Counted from the first letter of the stretch, positions 1 through 8,528 are shown. The stretch is DNA of 18,453 nt from Actinobacteria bacterium UBA2541 (GCA_002340925.1 DDMR01000022.1:1-18453); one strand, 5' to 3'. Notes: generated by a model not told the origin, from the sequence alone. Made by a program: numbers and translations.

Positions 1-663
1 CGTGAGATTATTTCCTGATTGCAGCTTTCCATATGAAATCACATCATATGACGTAGGGGTATTTATAAATCGTTCACCAACATTGATGATTGCATCGCCT
101 CGCATCCCAAAGAAGGATCCCAATGCAACTCCGATTAAAATCAAAATAAGTGATAGGTGAAAGAGCAAGTTTCCAGTTTCACGCATGAAACCTTTCTCAG
201 CCGAAATTGAATTTTCATCTCTTCTTATTCGAAAACGGTTTTTGCGTAACCAAGCTTCGGCGCTATCAAGGCTTCCTTCGGCAGCTTCGGTGTGGAACTC
301 CATACGATTTAAATTCTTCGGGGTAAGTGAAGGTTGTGCCCGAGCTCCCTTTAGATGCTCGAAGGATCTTGGTAGAACGCATCCGATTAGCGAGATGAAT
401 AGCAGAATATAAATTGCACTGAACCAGGGCGAGCTATACACATCAAACATTTGAAGTTGATCAAGAAATTTAGCGGTTCCAGGGCTGCTCTTAAAGTAAT
501 CACTTACCGCAAGTGGATTCTGAGTTCGCTGCGGAAATAGTGAGCCTGGGATTGCGGCAACTCCTAATAATAAGAGCAGAACAAGAGCGGTGCGCATGCT
601 TGTGAGCTGTCGCCACAACCAGCGAAACGAAGAGCGAGCATCAAGCTCAATATTTGTGGACAT
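1..663 (-). CDS. resB: ResB-like cytochrome c biogenesis protein (partial, C-terminus missing)
   Basis: This is the N-terminal 221 codons of a ResB (Ccs1) protein; the frame stays open to the window edge, so the rest lies outside. ResB works with CcsA in System II cytochrome c maturation, carrying haem across the membrane to apocytochrome. The translation shows a membrane segment at about residues 24-44 with the family-typical PGSLFPQR just after it, a second at 80-97, and a third preceded by EKGFMRETGNLLFHLSL, which matches the ResB core, then GSFFGMRGD and GERFINTPTSYD. The ATG begins immediately after the TAA of ccdA with no spacer, so it is probably translated by coupling. It is the fourth gene of an operon whose order (histidine phosphatase, thioredoxin, CcdA, ResB) equals Rv0525-Rv0528 of M. 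tuberculosis; CcsA would be expected next, beyond the edge. Identification is firm; the full length is unknown. Confidence 0.93.
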   Translation of the reverse strand, partial: MSTNIELDARSSFRWLWRQLTSMRTALVLLLLLGVAAIPGSLFPQRTQNPLAVSDYFKSSPGTAKFLDQLQMFDVYSSPWFSAIYILLFISLIGCVLPRSFEHLKGARAQPSLTPKNLNRMEFHTEAAEGSLDSAEAWLRKNRFRIRRDENSISAEKGFMRETGNLLFHLSLILILIGVALGSFFGMRGDAIINVGERFINTPTSYDVISYGKLQSGNNLT

Positions 664-1395
664 TTATATCACCGGTGCAAAATCTGAAATATAACCGCGG
701 ATTGAATTCATGGCATCCGCCCATAAACCTGTGACTTGTAAAATACCGATCAAAATTAGGAAGATGCCGCCAATTAGTGTCAAATAATTTCCGTGACGGG
801 TTATGAATTTTCTTAGTCGATTAGATTTATCGAAAAATACACCAACAAGAATGAATGGAAAGCCAAGGCCGATGCAGTAAGCGAAACTTAAGATCGCACC
901 GCGAAGCGCGCTCGATTCTTGAAATGAAAGTGTCTGCACAGCGGCGAGAGTTGGTCCAATACATGGCGTCCATCCGACCCCAAAGAGGAAGCCGAGAATC
1001 GGTGCACCGGCAAGCCCAGCACGAACTTTCCAGACCGGTTTAAAGGAGCGATAAAACTTCTGATTAAATAAAAAGATTACTCCCATTGCAATAGTCAGTA
1101 GTCCTAGAACAATAGAAATTGCAGTTGAATTACTTGAAATCTTTGATCCAAGTGAACCAAATATTGCACCATAGGAAATGAAAAGAGTAGAGAATCCTAG
1201 AACGAAGAGAATTGATCCAAGCGCTACCCGACCTCTACTTCTCACCTCTGTCATGCCTGCTGCATAAGCTAAATAACCAGGAACAAGTGGGAGCACACAA
1301 GGAGAGGCAAATGAAATTAGACCAGCGATAATTGCAACAGCCGATGCTATTAATAGATTGCCATCAAAAATTATATCCACTAAAAAATCAAACAT
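664..1395 (-). CDS. ccdA: CcdA-type thiol-disulfide membrane transporter
   Basis: CcdA (short DsbD family) moves reducing equivalents from cytoplasmic thioredoxin across the membrane to extracytoplasmic thiol carriers such as TlpA/ResA, keeping apocytochrome c cysteines reduced for haem attachment. The 243-residue protein has about six hydrophobic segments. The two hallmark half-sites are present: [17 protein letters not shown] with Cys33 and [13 protein letters not shown] with Cys145, the redox pair of the family, each in its Pro-Cys context. Length is normal. The start overlaps the end of the upstream TlpA-like gene by 8 bases and the stop touches the resB start, so the three are almost surely co-translated. 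No separate promoter is apparent. Confident. Confidence 0.95.
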   Translation of the reverse strand: MFDFLVDIIFDGNLLIASAVAIIAGLISFASPCVLPLVPGYLAYAAGMTEVRSRGRVALGSILFVLGFSTLFISYGAIFGSLGSKISSNSTAISIVLGLLTIAMGVIFLFNQKFYRSFKPVWKVRAGLAGAPILGFLFGVGWTPCIGPTLAAVQTLSFQESSALRGAILSFAYCIGLGFPFILVGVFFDKSNRLRKFITRHGNYLTLIGGIFLILIGILQVTGLWADAMNSIRGYISDFAPVI

Positions 1396-1936
1396 TTACT
1401 GCACTTCCTGAGACTTTTTCTAATACATCTTTCATTGTGGCAACTGTTACTTGGCCACTAATCCTTGCTGCTACTCGGCCATTTGTATCAATCACTATAG
1501 TTGTTGGAATTGCATTAGCTGGAAGTGATCCTCGGAAGCTAGCAATTACTGCATCATCAATTAGAGTTGGATATGTAAGCCCAAATCGTTCCACAAAGCT
1601 CTGAGCTGAACTCAAATTGTCTCTAGTCAAAATTCCAACAAACTGGATCTTCGGATTATTCTTAGCAAATTCTTCTAGAGTGGGCGCCTCTGCCCTGCAA
1701 GGTGAGCACCATGAAGCCCAGACATTAACTACGGTTATTACTCCCAGGGTAGAGGTGAAATTACCACCGTCGAGAGTTTCACCAGACATTTGAGGTGCCT
1801 TAATTCTCTCTGATTCATTTAGAACAATTGCAGATCCATCGCCAGAGATATAAGCGCTCTCGCTATTGCTTGAAGTCCCACCAGTCGAACAAGACGTTAG
1901 TGCTAAAACTGCTGCGAGCGCAAAAATTAATTTCAT
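1388..1936 (-). CDS. TlpA/ResA-like thioredoxin-fold lipoprotein
   Basis: A 182-residue membrane-anchored thiol-disulfide oxidoreductase. The N-terminus is a lipoprotein signal: a positive start, a hydrophobic stretch, then lipobox L-T-S-C with Cys16 as the lipidated residue, followed by a Ser/Gly/Thr-rich linker. The thioredoxin-like domain follows with active site WCSPC (Cys77 and Cys80) in the context [20 protein letters not shown], and the cis-proline region AIPTTIVID. This is the pattern of TlpA/ResA proteins, which receive electrons from CcdA and reduce apocytochrome c haem-binding cysteines. It sits directly upstream of ccdA (8-base overlap) and overlaps the histidine phosphatase by 4 bases (ATGA), matching the place of Rv0526 in mycobacteria. 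Assignment to cytochrome c maturation is inferred from context; a general extracellular disulfide role is the alternative. Confidence 0.92.
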   Translation of the reverse strand: MKLIFALAAVLALTSCSTGGTSSNSESAYISGDGSAIVLNESERIKAPQMSGETLDGGNFTSTLGVITVVNVWASWCSPCRAEAPTLEEFAKNNPKIQFVGILTRDNLSSAQSFVERFGLTYPTLIDDAVIASFRGSLPANAIPTTIVIDTNGRVAARISGQVTVATMKDVLEKVSGSAVNV

Positions 1937-2553
1937 TTTGTAGGTAACAAATGTTTAGCTGGCTCAGAATATGAGACGCCACTAATCATTCCTTCGTCAT
2001 CTAAAAGTAGAGAGGTCACTGAAGCGAGAGTGCAGATTCGCTTCCTTGGATCATGTAAAAGTCTCCGGCCTTCCACGGCAGAGCGCAGAATCCAAATTGG
2101 TAATTGGTGAGAAACAACTAGCGCATCTTTACCATTTGCTGCATCACGCGCTGCAAAGACTGCTGCAAGCATCCGCGCTATCTGTTCGGTGTAGGGCTCG
2201 CCCCATGAAGGTTTTGCTGGATTGCGAAGATGCCACCACGACGCTGGGTGTTTAAGCACGCCACTCCCTAACTCGAATTTCTTACCTTCAAAAATATTTG
2301 CAGCTTCAATTAAATTGTCATCAGTTTTTATCTTTAAATTATGTTTTGCTGCTATCGGGGCTGCAGTTTCCTGTGCTCGTTGAAGTGGCGAAGCATGTAT
2401 CGCTCCCAAATCTAAATTTGAACTCCAATCTGCAACTGCTTGTGCCATTTCTTGGCCACGAGAAGATAACCGCCATCCTGGTTGACGCCCATAAAGAATC
2501 TTCTCAGGATTCTCAACCTCTCCGTGTCGCAAGACGTGAATCGCTCGTGTCAT
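1933..2553 (-). CDS. Histidine phosphatase family protein (phosphoglycerate mutase-like, Rv0525-type)
   Basis: A 206-residue member of the histidine phosphatase superfamily. The catalytic RHG is at residues 9-11 (His10 forms the phosphohistidine), Arg59 lies in SPLQRAQETA, Glu83 is a likely acid/base, and the second histidine is His149 in VVSHQLPIW. The substrate is unknown; sequences of this kind annotated as phosphoglycerate mutase are often cofactor-dependent phosphatases instead. It is first in the cytochrome c biogenesis operon, the position of Rv0525 in M. tuberculosis, a conserved actinobacterial linkage whose meaning is unclear. A near-consensus -10 (TATGAT) lies 6 bases upstream of the ATG, so the operon mRNA is probably leaderless. 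Divergent from the HAD phosphatase gene with a 34-base gap. Confidence 0.92.
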   Translation of the reverse strand: MTRAIHVLRHGEVENPEKILYGRQPGWRLSSRGQEMAQAVADWSSNLDLGAIHASPLQRAQETAAPIAAKHNLKIKTDDNLIEAANIFEGKKFELGSGVLKHPASWWHLRNPAKPSWGEPYTEQIARMLAAVFAARDAANGKDALVVSHQLPIWILRSAVEGRRLLHDPRKRICTLASVTSLLLDDEGMISGVSYSEPAKHLLPTK

Positions 2554-2559
2554 GAGGCA

Positions 2560-2565
2560 ATCATA
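2560..2565 (-). promoter_or_regulatory. -10 element TATGAT of the cytochrome c biogenesis operon
   Basis: Read on the minus strand the hexamer is TATGAT, five of six matches to TATAAT, ending 6 bases before the ATG at 2553. That spacing puts the transcription start at or next to the start codon (leaderless). A weak -35 candidate, ATGACC, lies 18 bases further upstream (2584-2589) and overlaps the start codon of the divergent gene. Confidence 0.7.
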
Positions 2566-2575
2566 ACTTGAACGC

Positions 2576-2581
2576 TAAGGT
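2576..2581 (+). promoter_or_regulatory. -10 element TAAGGT of the HAD phosphatase gene
   Basis: TAAGGT fits TANNNT and ends 6 bases before the ATG at 2588, predicting a leaderless transcript. The two divergent -10 boxes of this intergenic region are only 10 bases apart, so the two polymerases should exclude each other. Confidence 0.6.
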
Positions 2582-2587
2582 TGGGTC

Positions 2588-3358
2588 ATGGCGAATCATG
2601 GCAAACGAGTTGCCTTCTTTGATGTCGACAACACAATTATTCGTGGTTCAACAATCTTCTTTCTCGGTCGCGGGATGTATCAAAGAGGATTCTTTAGTAA
2701 ACGCGATATTTCAGCCTTTGTTCTGGCAAATCTAAGATATCGCTTAACGGGCGCTGAGAAGCAAGAAGAAATAGCAAAATTTCAGAATGCAGCATGTGAC
2801 TTCATCGGTGGACATGGCGTTAAAGAGATTGAAGCTATTGGCTCCGAAATTTATGATGAGTTTGTCTCACCCGCCCTTTGGCAAGGAACAATTGAAATTG
2901 CAAATCAACATTTGGCAAATGGCGAAGAGGTCTGGTTAGTAACTGCAGCTCCACAAGATATGGCTGTCTTGATTGCAAAGAGATTAGGTTTCACAGGAGC
3001 GCTTGGAACTAAAGTTGAGGTAAAAGATGGGGTTTACACCGGAAAGATGATTGGCCTCTTATTACATGGAAATCAGAAGTCAGTCGCAGTCCGAGAGTTA
3101 GCAGAAATTAGTGGAATCGATCTTGCAAATTCTTATGCGTATTCAGATAGCCATAATGATTTTCCACTTTTAACTGCGGTCGGAAACCCAGCAGCAATTA
3201 ACCCAGATACCTTGCTACAAATTCGAGCAATAAGAGATAACTGGCCAATTCATGATTTTCGCAGAGCGCGGGCAGTTAAAGCCATTTTCGGACCGCTCCT
3301 AGCGAGGTTTGCCGCCGCTTTAACTTTCTTATCCCCTAGAAGATTTCGGTCGAGGTAG
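2588..3358 (+). CDS. HAD-IB family phosphatase (SerB1-like)
   Basis: A 256-residue haloacid dehalogenase-type hydrolase of subfamily IB. Motif I is FDVDNTI with nucleophile Asp12 and acid/base Asp14; motif II is Thr119 in WLVTAAP; motif III is Lys164; motif IV is YSDSHNDFPLL with Asp187 and Asp191 for magnesium. An insertion between motifs I and II provides the helical cap. This set is typical of SerB-like phosphatases, including the mycobacterial Rv0505c (SerB1) type, but the true substrate cannot be read from sequence; phosphoserine or a lipid phosphate are options. A basic C-terminal tail (RRFRSR) follows a hydrophobic stretch (about 232-248) that could associate with the membrane. The ATG is supported by the -10 box 6 bases upstream; no ribosome-binding site is visible. 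A separate promoter follows before the next gene. Confidence 0.9.
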   Translation: MANHGKRVAFFDVDNTIIRGSTIFFLGRGMYQRGFFSKRDISAFVLANLRYRLTGAEKQEEIAKFQNAACDFIGGHGVKEIEAIGSEIYDEFVSPALWQGTIEIANQHLANGEEVWLVTAAPQDMAVLIAKRLGFTGALGTKVEVKDGVYTGKMIGLLLHGNQKSVAVRELAEISGIDLANSYAYSDSHNDFPLLTAVGNPAAINPDTLLQIRAIRDNWPIHDFRRARAVKAIFGPLLARFAAALTFLSPRRFRSR

Positions 3359-3372
3359 CCTCCAAAACTCGG

Positions 3373-3378
3373 TAAAGT
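3373..3378 (+). promoter_or_regulatory. -10 element TAAAGT of the helicase-partner operon
   Basis: TAAAGT (TANNNT) ends 9 bases before the ATG at 3388 inside the 29-base gap after the HAD gene. This is slightly longer than the 6-base spacing at other starts, giving a leader of zero to three bases. No Shine-Dalgarno motif is present between it and the ATG. Confidence 0.55.
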
Positions 3379-3387
3379 AGGACACTT

Positions 3388-5544
3388 ATGTCTGTCAACT
3401 CTTTTGCTGATGAATTGCGTGCCCGCAGCGATGATGCAATTGCGCAGTTATTTGCGGTGCGCCCAGATTTGCTCTCTCCGGTGCCAACAGATTTATCGGC
3501 GCTATCGGCTCGCGCAAATTCAACTCCAAGTTTGATGCGCGCACTTGAGTCACTAAATAAATTTCAGCTAGAAGTTTTGACATCTGCTAGCACCTTGACG
3601 CAACCTTTTTCTAAATCAGAGCTACTTTTAGTGTCCGTCCCAGAAGCTGGTGAAGAATTACTGCGGCTTTGGGCCGCTGCTCTTGTTTATAAGGATGGGA
3701 CCAAATTTAGATTGCCTGGAAATTTAGGACAATTAATAGGCGATGAACCAGCTGGCCTCGGGCCGCGTTCAATGAAGAAATTTGATTTTAAGGCGCTAGC
3801 AGATCTTCCGGATGATTCAGCCGCAGTTCTCGAACGCTTAACTTGGGGGCCACCTCGCGGGCAAGTTGGAAATATAAAAGCGCCAGGTAAATCTATAGCA
3901 TGGTTACTAGAGCACGATTATTTAGCAGTAATGGATTCAAAGACAGTTGTCTTGCCTCGGGAAGTTGGAATGCATTTACGAGGTGGAAAAGTCTTCAAGG
4001 AATATTCACCAAAAGCGGCTAGCTTCGTTGGGACTGCACGTAAGCAGAAAGATATAGATCGCGCTGCGATTGCAAATATTTCAAACTTTCTGCGGTGGTG
4101 TGAAGAGCTCGCACATCACTGGTCTGACGAGCCACCAATTGCGCTACGTTCTGGTGGACTTGGAATTAGAGATCTAAAGCGCAGTGCAGATCACTTAGGG
4201 ATTGCTGAAAATTGCGTTGCCTTCGTTGCTGAAGTTCTTTACCTAGGCGGACTTATCGTTATTGATCCTGATGACCAAATCTTGCCCACAAATTCCTTTG
4301 ATATTTGGATGTCTAGATCACTTGAAGAACGATGGAGCTCACTTGTAAGTCTGTGGCTTGAAACGTCTCGAGTGAGTGGTTTATCTGGCAAGGTTGGCGA
4401 GAGAAACATTGCACCTCTCGGTCCAGAACTTGATCGCGCTGGTATTTCATCGATGCGCAAAGTTACCTTAAACATTTTGGCAAAAAATCTAGAGTTAGAT
4501 CCAGTAATAAAGAACTTGCAGGAAATTATTGCTTGGCAGATGCCACAGCGATTCAATGCAGAATATATTGAATGGACACTTCGCGAAGCCGAATGGTTGG
4601 GACTTACTGGCCAGGGCGCACTCTCCGAATTTGGTATCGCCTTTCTAAATGGATTAGATGAACTTGGTGTAGAGCGCGCATTACCAAAACCGGTTGATCA
4701 TATTTTGATTCAGGCTGATAACAGTGCAATAGCACCTGGGCCATTGACAGTTGAACTTGCAAACATGATTGGAACAATCGCAGATATCGAAAGTCGCGGT
4801 GGTGCTTCGGTTTACCGCTTCAGCGAAGGATCAATTCGTAGAGGTTTAGATCATGGTCAAACAGGCGAACAGATAAAAGATTTCCTAAAGAAAACTTCTA
4901 AAACACCAGTCCCCCAACCACTTGAATACTTAATCAATGATGTTGCTAAACGTCATGGCCGACTGCGAGTCGGTATGGCACAGACCTATATTCGTTGCGA
5001 AGATGAAGGTCTGTTGACACAAATTTTGCATGACAAGAAATTGGAATCACTTCGCTTCCGTAAGTTAGCGCCGCAAGTGTTGGTCTGTGACTTTGAAGCT
5101 AGCGATGTTATAGCGACGCTTCGCGAAGCTAGTTATCTTCCAGCTGCGGAGAACGCTGGTGGAATTTTGATTTCAGCACCTGCAATTCGTCGAGCGAAAT
5201 CACGTCCGAAGCCGCCAAGAATTATCAGCGAAACTTCAGCTCCTAATGAAATTGTAATTAAAGCGGCAGTTCGTACTCTTCGAACTGGAGAGAAGGCAAG
5301 CTCGCATAAGCCGCGTGAAGTTCCTAGAACAACTGCAAATGAAACTCTGGATTTGTTGCATCAATATATTGAAGAGCAAGCAAGCCTGACAATCGGCTAC
5401 GCAGATACAAATGGCGGGGTTTCCAATAGGCTTATCGATCCAATCTCTATCTCCTTGGGCACTTTAATCGCCAGAGATCATGCAACTGGCGAGATGCAGA
5501 GCTTTCGGATACCGAGAATCACCGGCGTCAGTCCAGCGAAGTAA
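3388..5544 (+). CDS. Helicase-associated protein with XPB N-terminal-like and WYL-like regions (Rv0862c-like)
   Basis: A large 718-residue cytoplasmic protein resembling Rv0862c of M. tuberculosis, which lies beside the XPB helicase gene there as well. The first 430 residues are mostly helical with winged-helix-like stretches and no motif I can name. Residues about 433-590, beginning PKPVDHILIQADNSAIAPGP, fit the XPB/Ssl2 N-terminal-like domain (Helicase_C_3 type) known from these proteins. The last about 67 residues (652-718), with LTIGYADTNGG, RLIDPISISLGTLIARDH and the FRIPRITGV end, look like a WYL-type domain, a fold that often binds nucleic acid or ligands. No Walker motifs, so it is not itself a helicase; a helper or DNA-binding partner of XPB is inferred. 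Separated from xpb here by an M20 peptidase gene. Confidence 0.85.
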   Translation: MSVNSFADELRARSDDAIAQLFAVRPDLLSPVPTDLSALSARANSTPSLMRALESLNKFQLEVLTSASTLTQPFSKSELLLVSVPEAGEELLRLWAAALVYKDGTKFRLPGNLGQLIGDEPAGLGPRSMKKFDFKALADLPDDSAAVLERLTWGPPRGQVGNIKAPGKSIAWLLEHDYLAVMDSKTVVLPREVGMHLRGGKVFKEYSPKAASFVGTARKQKDIDRAAIANISNFLRWCEELAHHWSDEPPIALRSGGLGIRDLKRSADHLGIAENCVAFVAEVLYLGGLIVIDPDDQILPTNSFDIWMSRSLEERWSSLVSLWLETSRVSGLSGKVGERNIAPLGPELDRAGISSMRKVTLNILAKNLELDPVIKNLQEIIAWQMPQRFNAEYIEWTLREAEWLGLTGQGALSEFGIAFLNGLDELGVERALPKPVDHILIQADNSAIAPGPLTVELANMIGTIADIESRGGASVYRFSEGSIRRGLDHGQTGEQIKDFLKKTSKTPVPQPLEYLINDVAKRHGRLRVGMAQTYIRCEDEGLLTQILHDKKLESLRFRKLAPQVLVCDFEASDVIATLREASYLPAAENAGGILISAPAIRRAKSRPKPPRIISETSAPNEIVIKAAVRTLRTGEKASSHKPREVPRTTANETLDLLHQYIEEQASLTIGYADTNGGVSNRLIDPISISLGTLIARDHATGEMQSFRIPRITGVSPAK

Positions 5545-5558
5545 GGCAGACTTATCCC

Positions 5559-6635
5559 ATGGCAATCATCAAAGATTTGAAGAAGCTTGTTGAATTTGAA
5601 TCGCCAAGTGAAGATCTTGCTGCCTGTCGTGGAGTTGTAGAACTAGCCATTAAAATTGCAGATGAAAATTTAGAACCCGCTGCTCAGTTAGTTGAAGAGA
5701 ATAATCGTCCAGTTTTTTGGTGGGGAAGCAAGAGCCCTGAAATTGTTCTATTAGGTCACTTAGATACGGTCTGGCCTAAAGGTTCATATCTTCCAACGTG
5801 GAGTGTTTCTGGTGAGATTGCAAAGGGTCCGGGAATCTTCGATATGAAAGCTGGCTTTCTGCAAGCTATTTATGCAGTTAAGGAAATCCCTAACGCAGCT
5901 TCAAAGGTAGCGATAATTGCAACTACAGATGAAGAACTCGGAAGCCAGAGTTCTAAAGCCCTAATCGAGCGGGTATCAAAATCTGCACGTGCAGTTCTGG
6001 TTTTGGAAGCATCGCTAAATGGCAAGGTTAAAACTGGCCGAAAAGGCACATCGATGTATCAAATTGCGCTCCATGGCCGAGCATCACATGCTGGTTTGGA
6101 ACCTGAAAAGGGAATAAATGCAACAACTGAGATAGCTGCAATAGTTATTGAGGTTGCAAAGCTAGCAAACCCAGAGTTTGGAACAACTGTTGTTCCAACT
6201 GTTATGCATTCTGGCACAACAACAAATACCGTCCCAGCACTTGCAACTCTTGATGTTGATATTCGCTCATTCGCTAGCGAGGAATTAATCCGAATTGATT
6301 CGGCTATGAAAAAACTTTCAGCTGCACACCCAGAGGCAAAGTTGGAAGTGATAGGTGGAATAAATCGGCCACCACTAGAAACTTCTTCAACAGCCGAGCT
6401 CTATGAAATTTTAGAGAAAGTAGCACGTGAAATCGGCATGGAGCCAATAGGCCAAGCATCTGTAGGTGGCGCAAGCGATGGAAATTTTGCTGCGGCTGCA
6501 GGAGCTCGCGTATTAGATGGTCTTGGTGCCGTCGGAGATGGTGCACATGCCCCGCACGAACAAATATTGCTCTCTTCAATTCCGTCGCGAGTAAAACTTC
6601 TAACTGCTTTTATTAAGGAATTAATTCGTGACTGA
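5559..6635 (+). CDS. M20 family metallopeptidase (glutamate carboxypeptidase-like)
   Basis: A 358-residue zinc-dependent hydrolase of the M20 family, most like carboxypeptidase G2 / ArgE-DapE relatives. The dinuclear metal site is visible: His67 and catalytic Asp69 in GHLDTVWP, bridging Asp95 in GIFDMKAG, general base Glu125 with Glu126 in TTDEELGS, Glu150 in VLEAS and His333 in GAHAPHEQ. The dimerisation (lid) domain spans about 165-275 and contains the conserved GRASHAG. No signal peptide, so it is cytoplasmic and probably removes or hydrolyses an N-acyl or C-terminal amino acid; the substrate is unknown. The AAGG that overlaps the preceding stop, 12 bases before the ATG, may be the ribosome-binding site. 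Its end overlaps the XPB gene by 8 bases, so it is embedded in the repair-helicase operon. Confidence 0.92.
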   Translation: MAIIKDLKKLVEFESPSEDLAACRGVVELAIKIADENLEPAAQLVEENNRPVFWWGSKSPEIVLLGHLDTVWPKGSYLPTWSVSGEIAKGPGIFDMKAGFLQAIYAVKEIPNAASKVAIIATTDEELGSQSSKALIERVSKSARAVLVLEASLNGKVKTGRKGTSMYQIALHGRASHAGLEPEKGINATTEIAAIVIEVAKLANPEFGTTVVPTVMHSGTTTNTVPALATLDVDIRSFASEELIRIDSAMKKLSAAHPEAKLEVIGGINRPPLETSSTAELYEILEKVAREIGMEPIGQASVGGASDGNFAAAAGARVLDGLGAVGDGAHAPHEQILLSSIPSRVKLLTAFIKELIRD

Positions 6636-8280
6636 TGGCCCGTTAATTGTTCAAAGTGATAAAACCCTTCTTCTAGATATTGATCATCCACTAAGTGATG
6701 ACTGCCGCCGTGCGATTGCCTCCTTTGCAGAACTCGAAAAATCTCCAGAACATATTCATACCTACCGTTTAACCCCACTTGGCCTATGGAACGCGCGCGC
6801 AGCCGGACACGATGCAGAGCAAGTTGTAGACATACTTCTTAAATACTCTAGGTTTGCGGTTCCACATGCACTGCTTGTCGATGTTGCTGAAACCATGTCT
6901 CGTTATGGTCGACTCAGGCTCGAAGCTCATCCAGTCCACGGCTTGGTTTTAGTTTCACATGATCCAGCGGTTCTTAAAGAAGTTACTAGGGGCAAGAAAG
7001 TCGCACCAATGCTGGGACTGCAGTTAGATGCCGAAACAATTGTTGTTCATCCTGGACAGCGCGGTTTCCTAAAGCAAGCGCTTTTAAAACTTGGCTGGCC
7101 GGCGGAAGACTTTGCGGGGTATGTAGATGGTGAACATCATGAAATTGATTTGGTCCAAGATGGTTGGAGTATTAGAAAGTATCAAGAGCTTGCAGCTGAA
7201 GGTTTCTGGCATGGTGGCTCTGGAGTAGTTGTTCTGCCGTGTGGCGCCGGAAAAACTATTGTTGGAGCAGCCGCGATGGCTCATGCGAAAGCAACTACTT
7301 TAATTCTTGTTACAAACACAATTGCAGCAAGACAATGGCGCGATGAACTTTTAAAGCGAACCACGCTGCATGAAGATGAAATCGGTGAATATTCCGGGTC
7401 AAAGAAAGAGATTCGTCCCGTAACAATTGCTACCTATCAAGTTATGACAACCCGCAAACAAGGTGTTTACGCCCACTTAGATCTCTTTGATGCAATTGAC
7501 TGGGGCCTAATTATTTATGACGAAGTTCATCTACTTCCAGCACCTATCTTTAGATTCACCGCAGATATCCAATCTCGGAGAAGACTCGGTTTAACTGCAA
7601 CACTGGTTAGAGAAGATGGGATGGAGGGCGAAGTATTTTCATTAATCGGACCTAAGCGATTTGATGTTCCATGGAAAGAGATTGAAGCCCAAGGTTATAT
7701 TGCGCCTGCCGATTGTATTGAAGTGCGAGTTAACTTAACTGAAAGTGAACGCCTAAATTATGCAACTGCCGAACCAGAGGACCGTTATCGTTTCTGTTCA
7801 ACAACTGCGACAAAGCGTAAAGTTGCGATTGCACTTGCAAAGCAGCACAGTGAGGAACAAGTCTTAATCATTGGTCAATACATTGACCAGCTTGATGCGC
7901 TAAGCGCTGAACTTGGGGTTCCACTTATTAAAGGCGATACACCGATAAAAGAGCGTGAGCGTCTATTTAATTTATACCGGGCTGGAGAAATCAAATGCCT
8001 AGTAGTTTCTAAAGTTGCCAACTTTTCAATCGACCTACCAGATGCGACGATTGCAATTCAGGTATCAGGAACATTTGGTTCGCGCCAGGAAGAGGCACAA
8101 CGGCTTGGCCGAATTTTAAGACCGAAGTCAGATGGCAGAACCGCAAGGTTTTATTCAATTGTCGCCAGAGATACTGTTGATCAAGATTTTGCCCAGAACC
8201 GTCAGAGATTCTTAGCCGAACAGGGCTATGCCTACGGAATTATTGATGCAGATGACGTGCTGAGTGCTAACCCAGATTAA
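6628..8280 (+). CDS. xpb: XPB-type DNA repair helicase (superfamily 2)
   Basis: A 550-residue bacterial XPB (ERCC3-like) 3'-5' DNA helicase. An N-terminal region (about 1-130) precedes the damage-recognition-like segment and the helicase core. Motif I is PCGAGKTI (Lys209 and Thr210), motif II is YDEVH (298-301, the DEVH box), motif III is LTATLVRED, which includes the RED residues 328-330 characteristic of XPB. The second RecA domain contains IGQYIDQLDALS, the motif V region VVSKVANFSIDLPDA and motif VI EEAQRLGRILRPK. The start is GTG at 6628, inside the end of the M20 gene (8-base overlap), and the frame and coupling support this choice. In actinobacteria XPB is thought to work in DNA repair, with an Rv0862c-like partner encoded next to it. 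Its stop overlaps the convergent glutaredoxin gene by 4 bases. Confidence 0.96.
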   Translation: MTDGPLIVQSDKTLLLDIDHPLSDDCRRAIASFAELEKSPEHIHTYRLTPLGLWNARAAGHDAEQVVDILLKYSRFAVPHALLVDVAETMSRYGRLRLEAHPVHGLVLVSHDPAVLKEVTRGKKVAPMLGLQLDAETIVVHPGQRGFLKQALLKLGWPAEDFAGYVDGEHHEIDLVQDGWSIRKYQELAAEGFWHGGSGVVVLPCGAGKTIVGAAAMAHAKATTLILVTNTIAARQWRDELLKRTTLHEDEIGEYSGSKKEIRPVTIATYQVMTTRKQGVYAHLDLFDAIDWGLIIYDEVHLLPAPIFRFTADIQSRRRLGLTATLVREDGMEGEVFSLIGPKRFDVPWKEIEAQGYIAPADCIEVRVNLTESERLNYATAEPEDRYRFCSTTATKRKVAIALAKQHSEEQVLIIGQYIDQLDALSAELGVPLIKGDTPIKERERLFNLYRAGEIKCLVVSKVANFSIDLPDATIAIQVSGTFGSRQEEAQRLGRILRPKSDGRTARFYSIVARDTVDQDFAQNRQRFLAEQGYAYGIIDADDVLSANPD

Positions 8281-8516
8281 AGCTCAGAGATAGCTAATCT
8301 AAATCTTTCTGGGTCGACTCTAAAGAAATCATGAGGTTGATTATTTATTAATATGACTGGCACTTGCTCGCCATATTTTTCTTCAAGTTCGGTGTTGCCA
8401 TCAATCAGAATTTTAGTTATCGTAAATTCAAAGTCTTTCTGAATTTCGCTTATAACTTCTAGAGCCACTTCACATAAGTGACAGTTGCTTCTCGAATAGA
8501 CACTCACTTCATTCAT
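8277..8516 (-). CDS. Small glutaredoxin-like protein (mini-glutaredoxin)
   Basis: A 79-residue thioredoxin-fold protein of the short glutaredoxin family (DUF836-like; compare Rv0508 in mycobacteria). It begins with a beta strand, then the redox site Cys12-His-Leu-Cys15 in YSRSNCHLC, and has the cis-proline segment QVPVILIN and the ending FFRVDPERFRLAI. A cytoplasmic thiol-disulfide reductase role is inferred; the partner is unknown. It is transcribed alone, with -10 box TAGAAT 6 bases before the ATG (leaderless). Its stop codon lies inside the xpb stop: the palindrome TTAA at 8277-8280 serves both genes. Confidence 0.9.
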   Translation of the reverse strand: MNEVSVYSRSNCHLCEVALEVISEIQKDFEFTITKILIDGNTELEEKYGEQVPVILINNQPHDFFRVDPERFRLAISEL

Positions 8517-8522
8517 CGTTTA

Positions 8523-8528
8523 ATTCTA
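8523..8528 (-). promoter_or_regulatory. -10 element TAGAAT of the glutaredoxin gene
   Basis: TAGAAT on the minus strand (five of six to TATAAT) ends 6 bases before the ATG at 8516 and predicts a leaderless mRNA. No good TTGACA-like -35 is seen at the usual distance. Confidence 0.68.

Noticed and set aside
185..412. Open frame of 75 codons on the plus strand
   Set aside because: Antisense to resB, whose translation matches the family closely.
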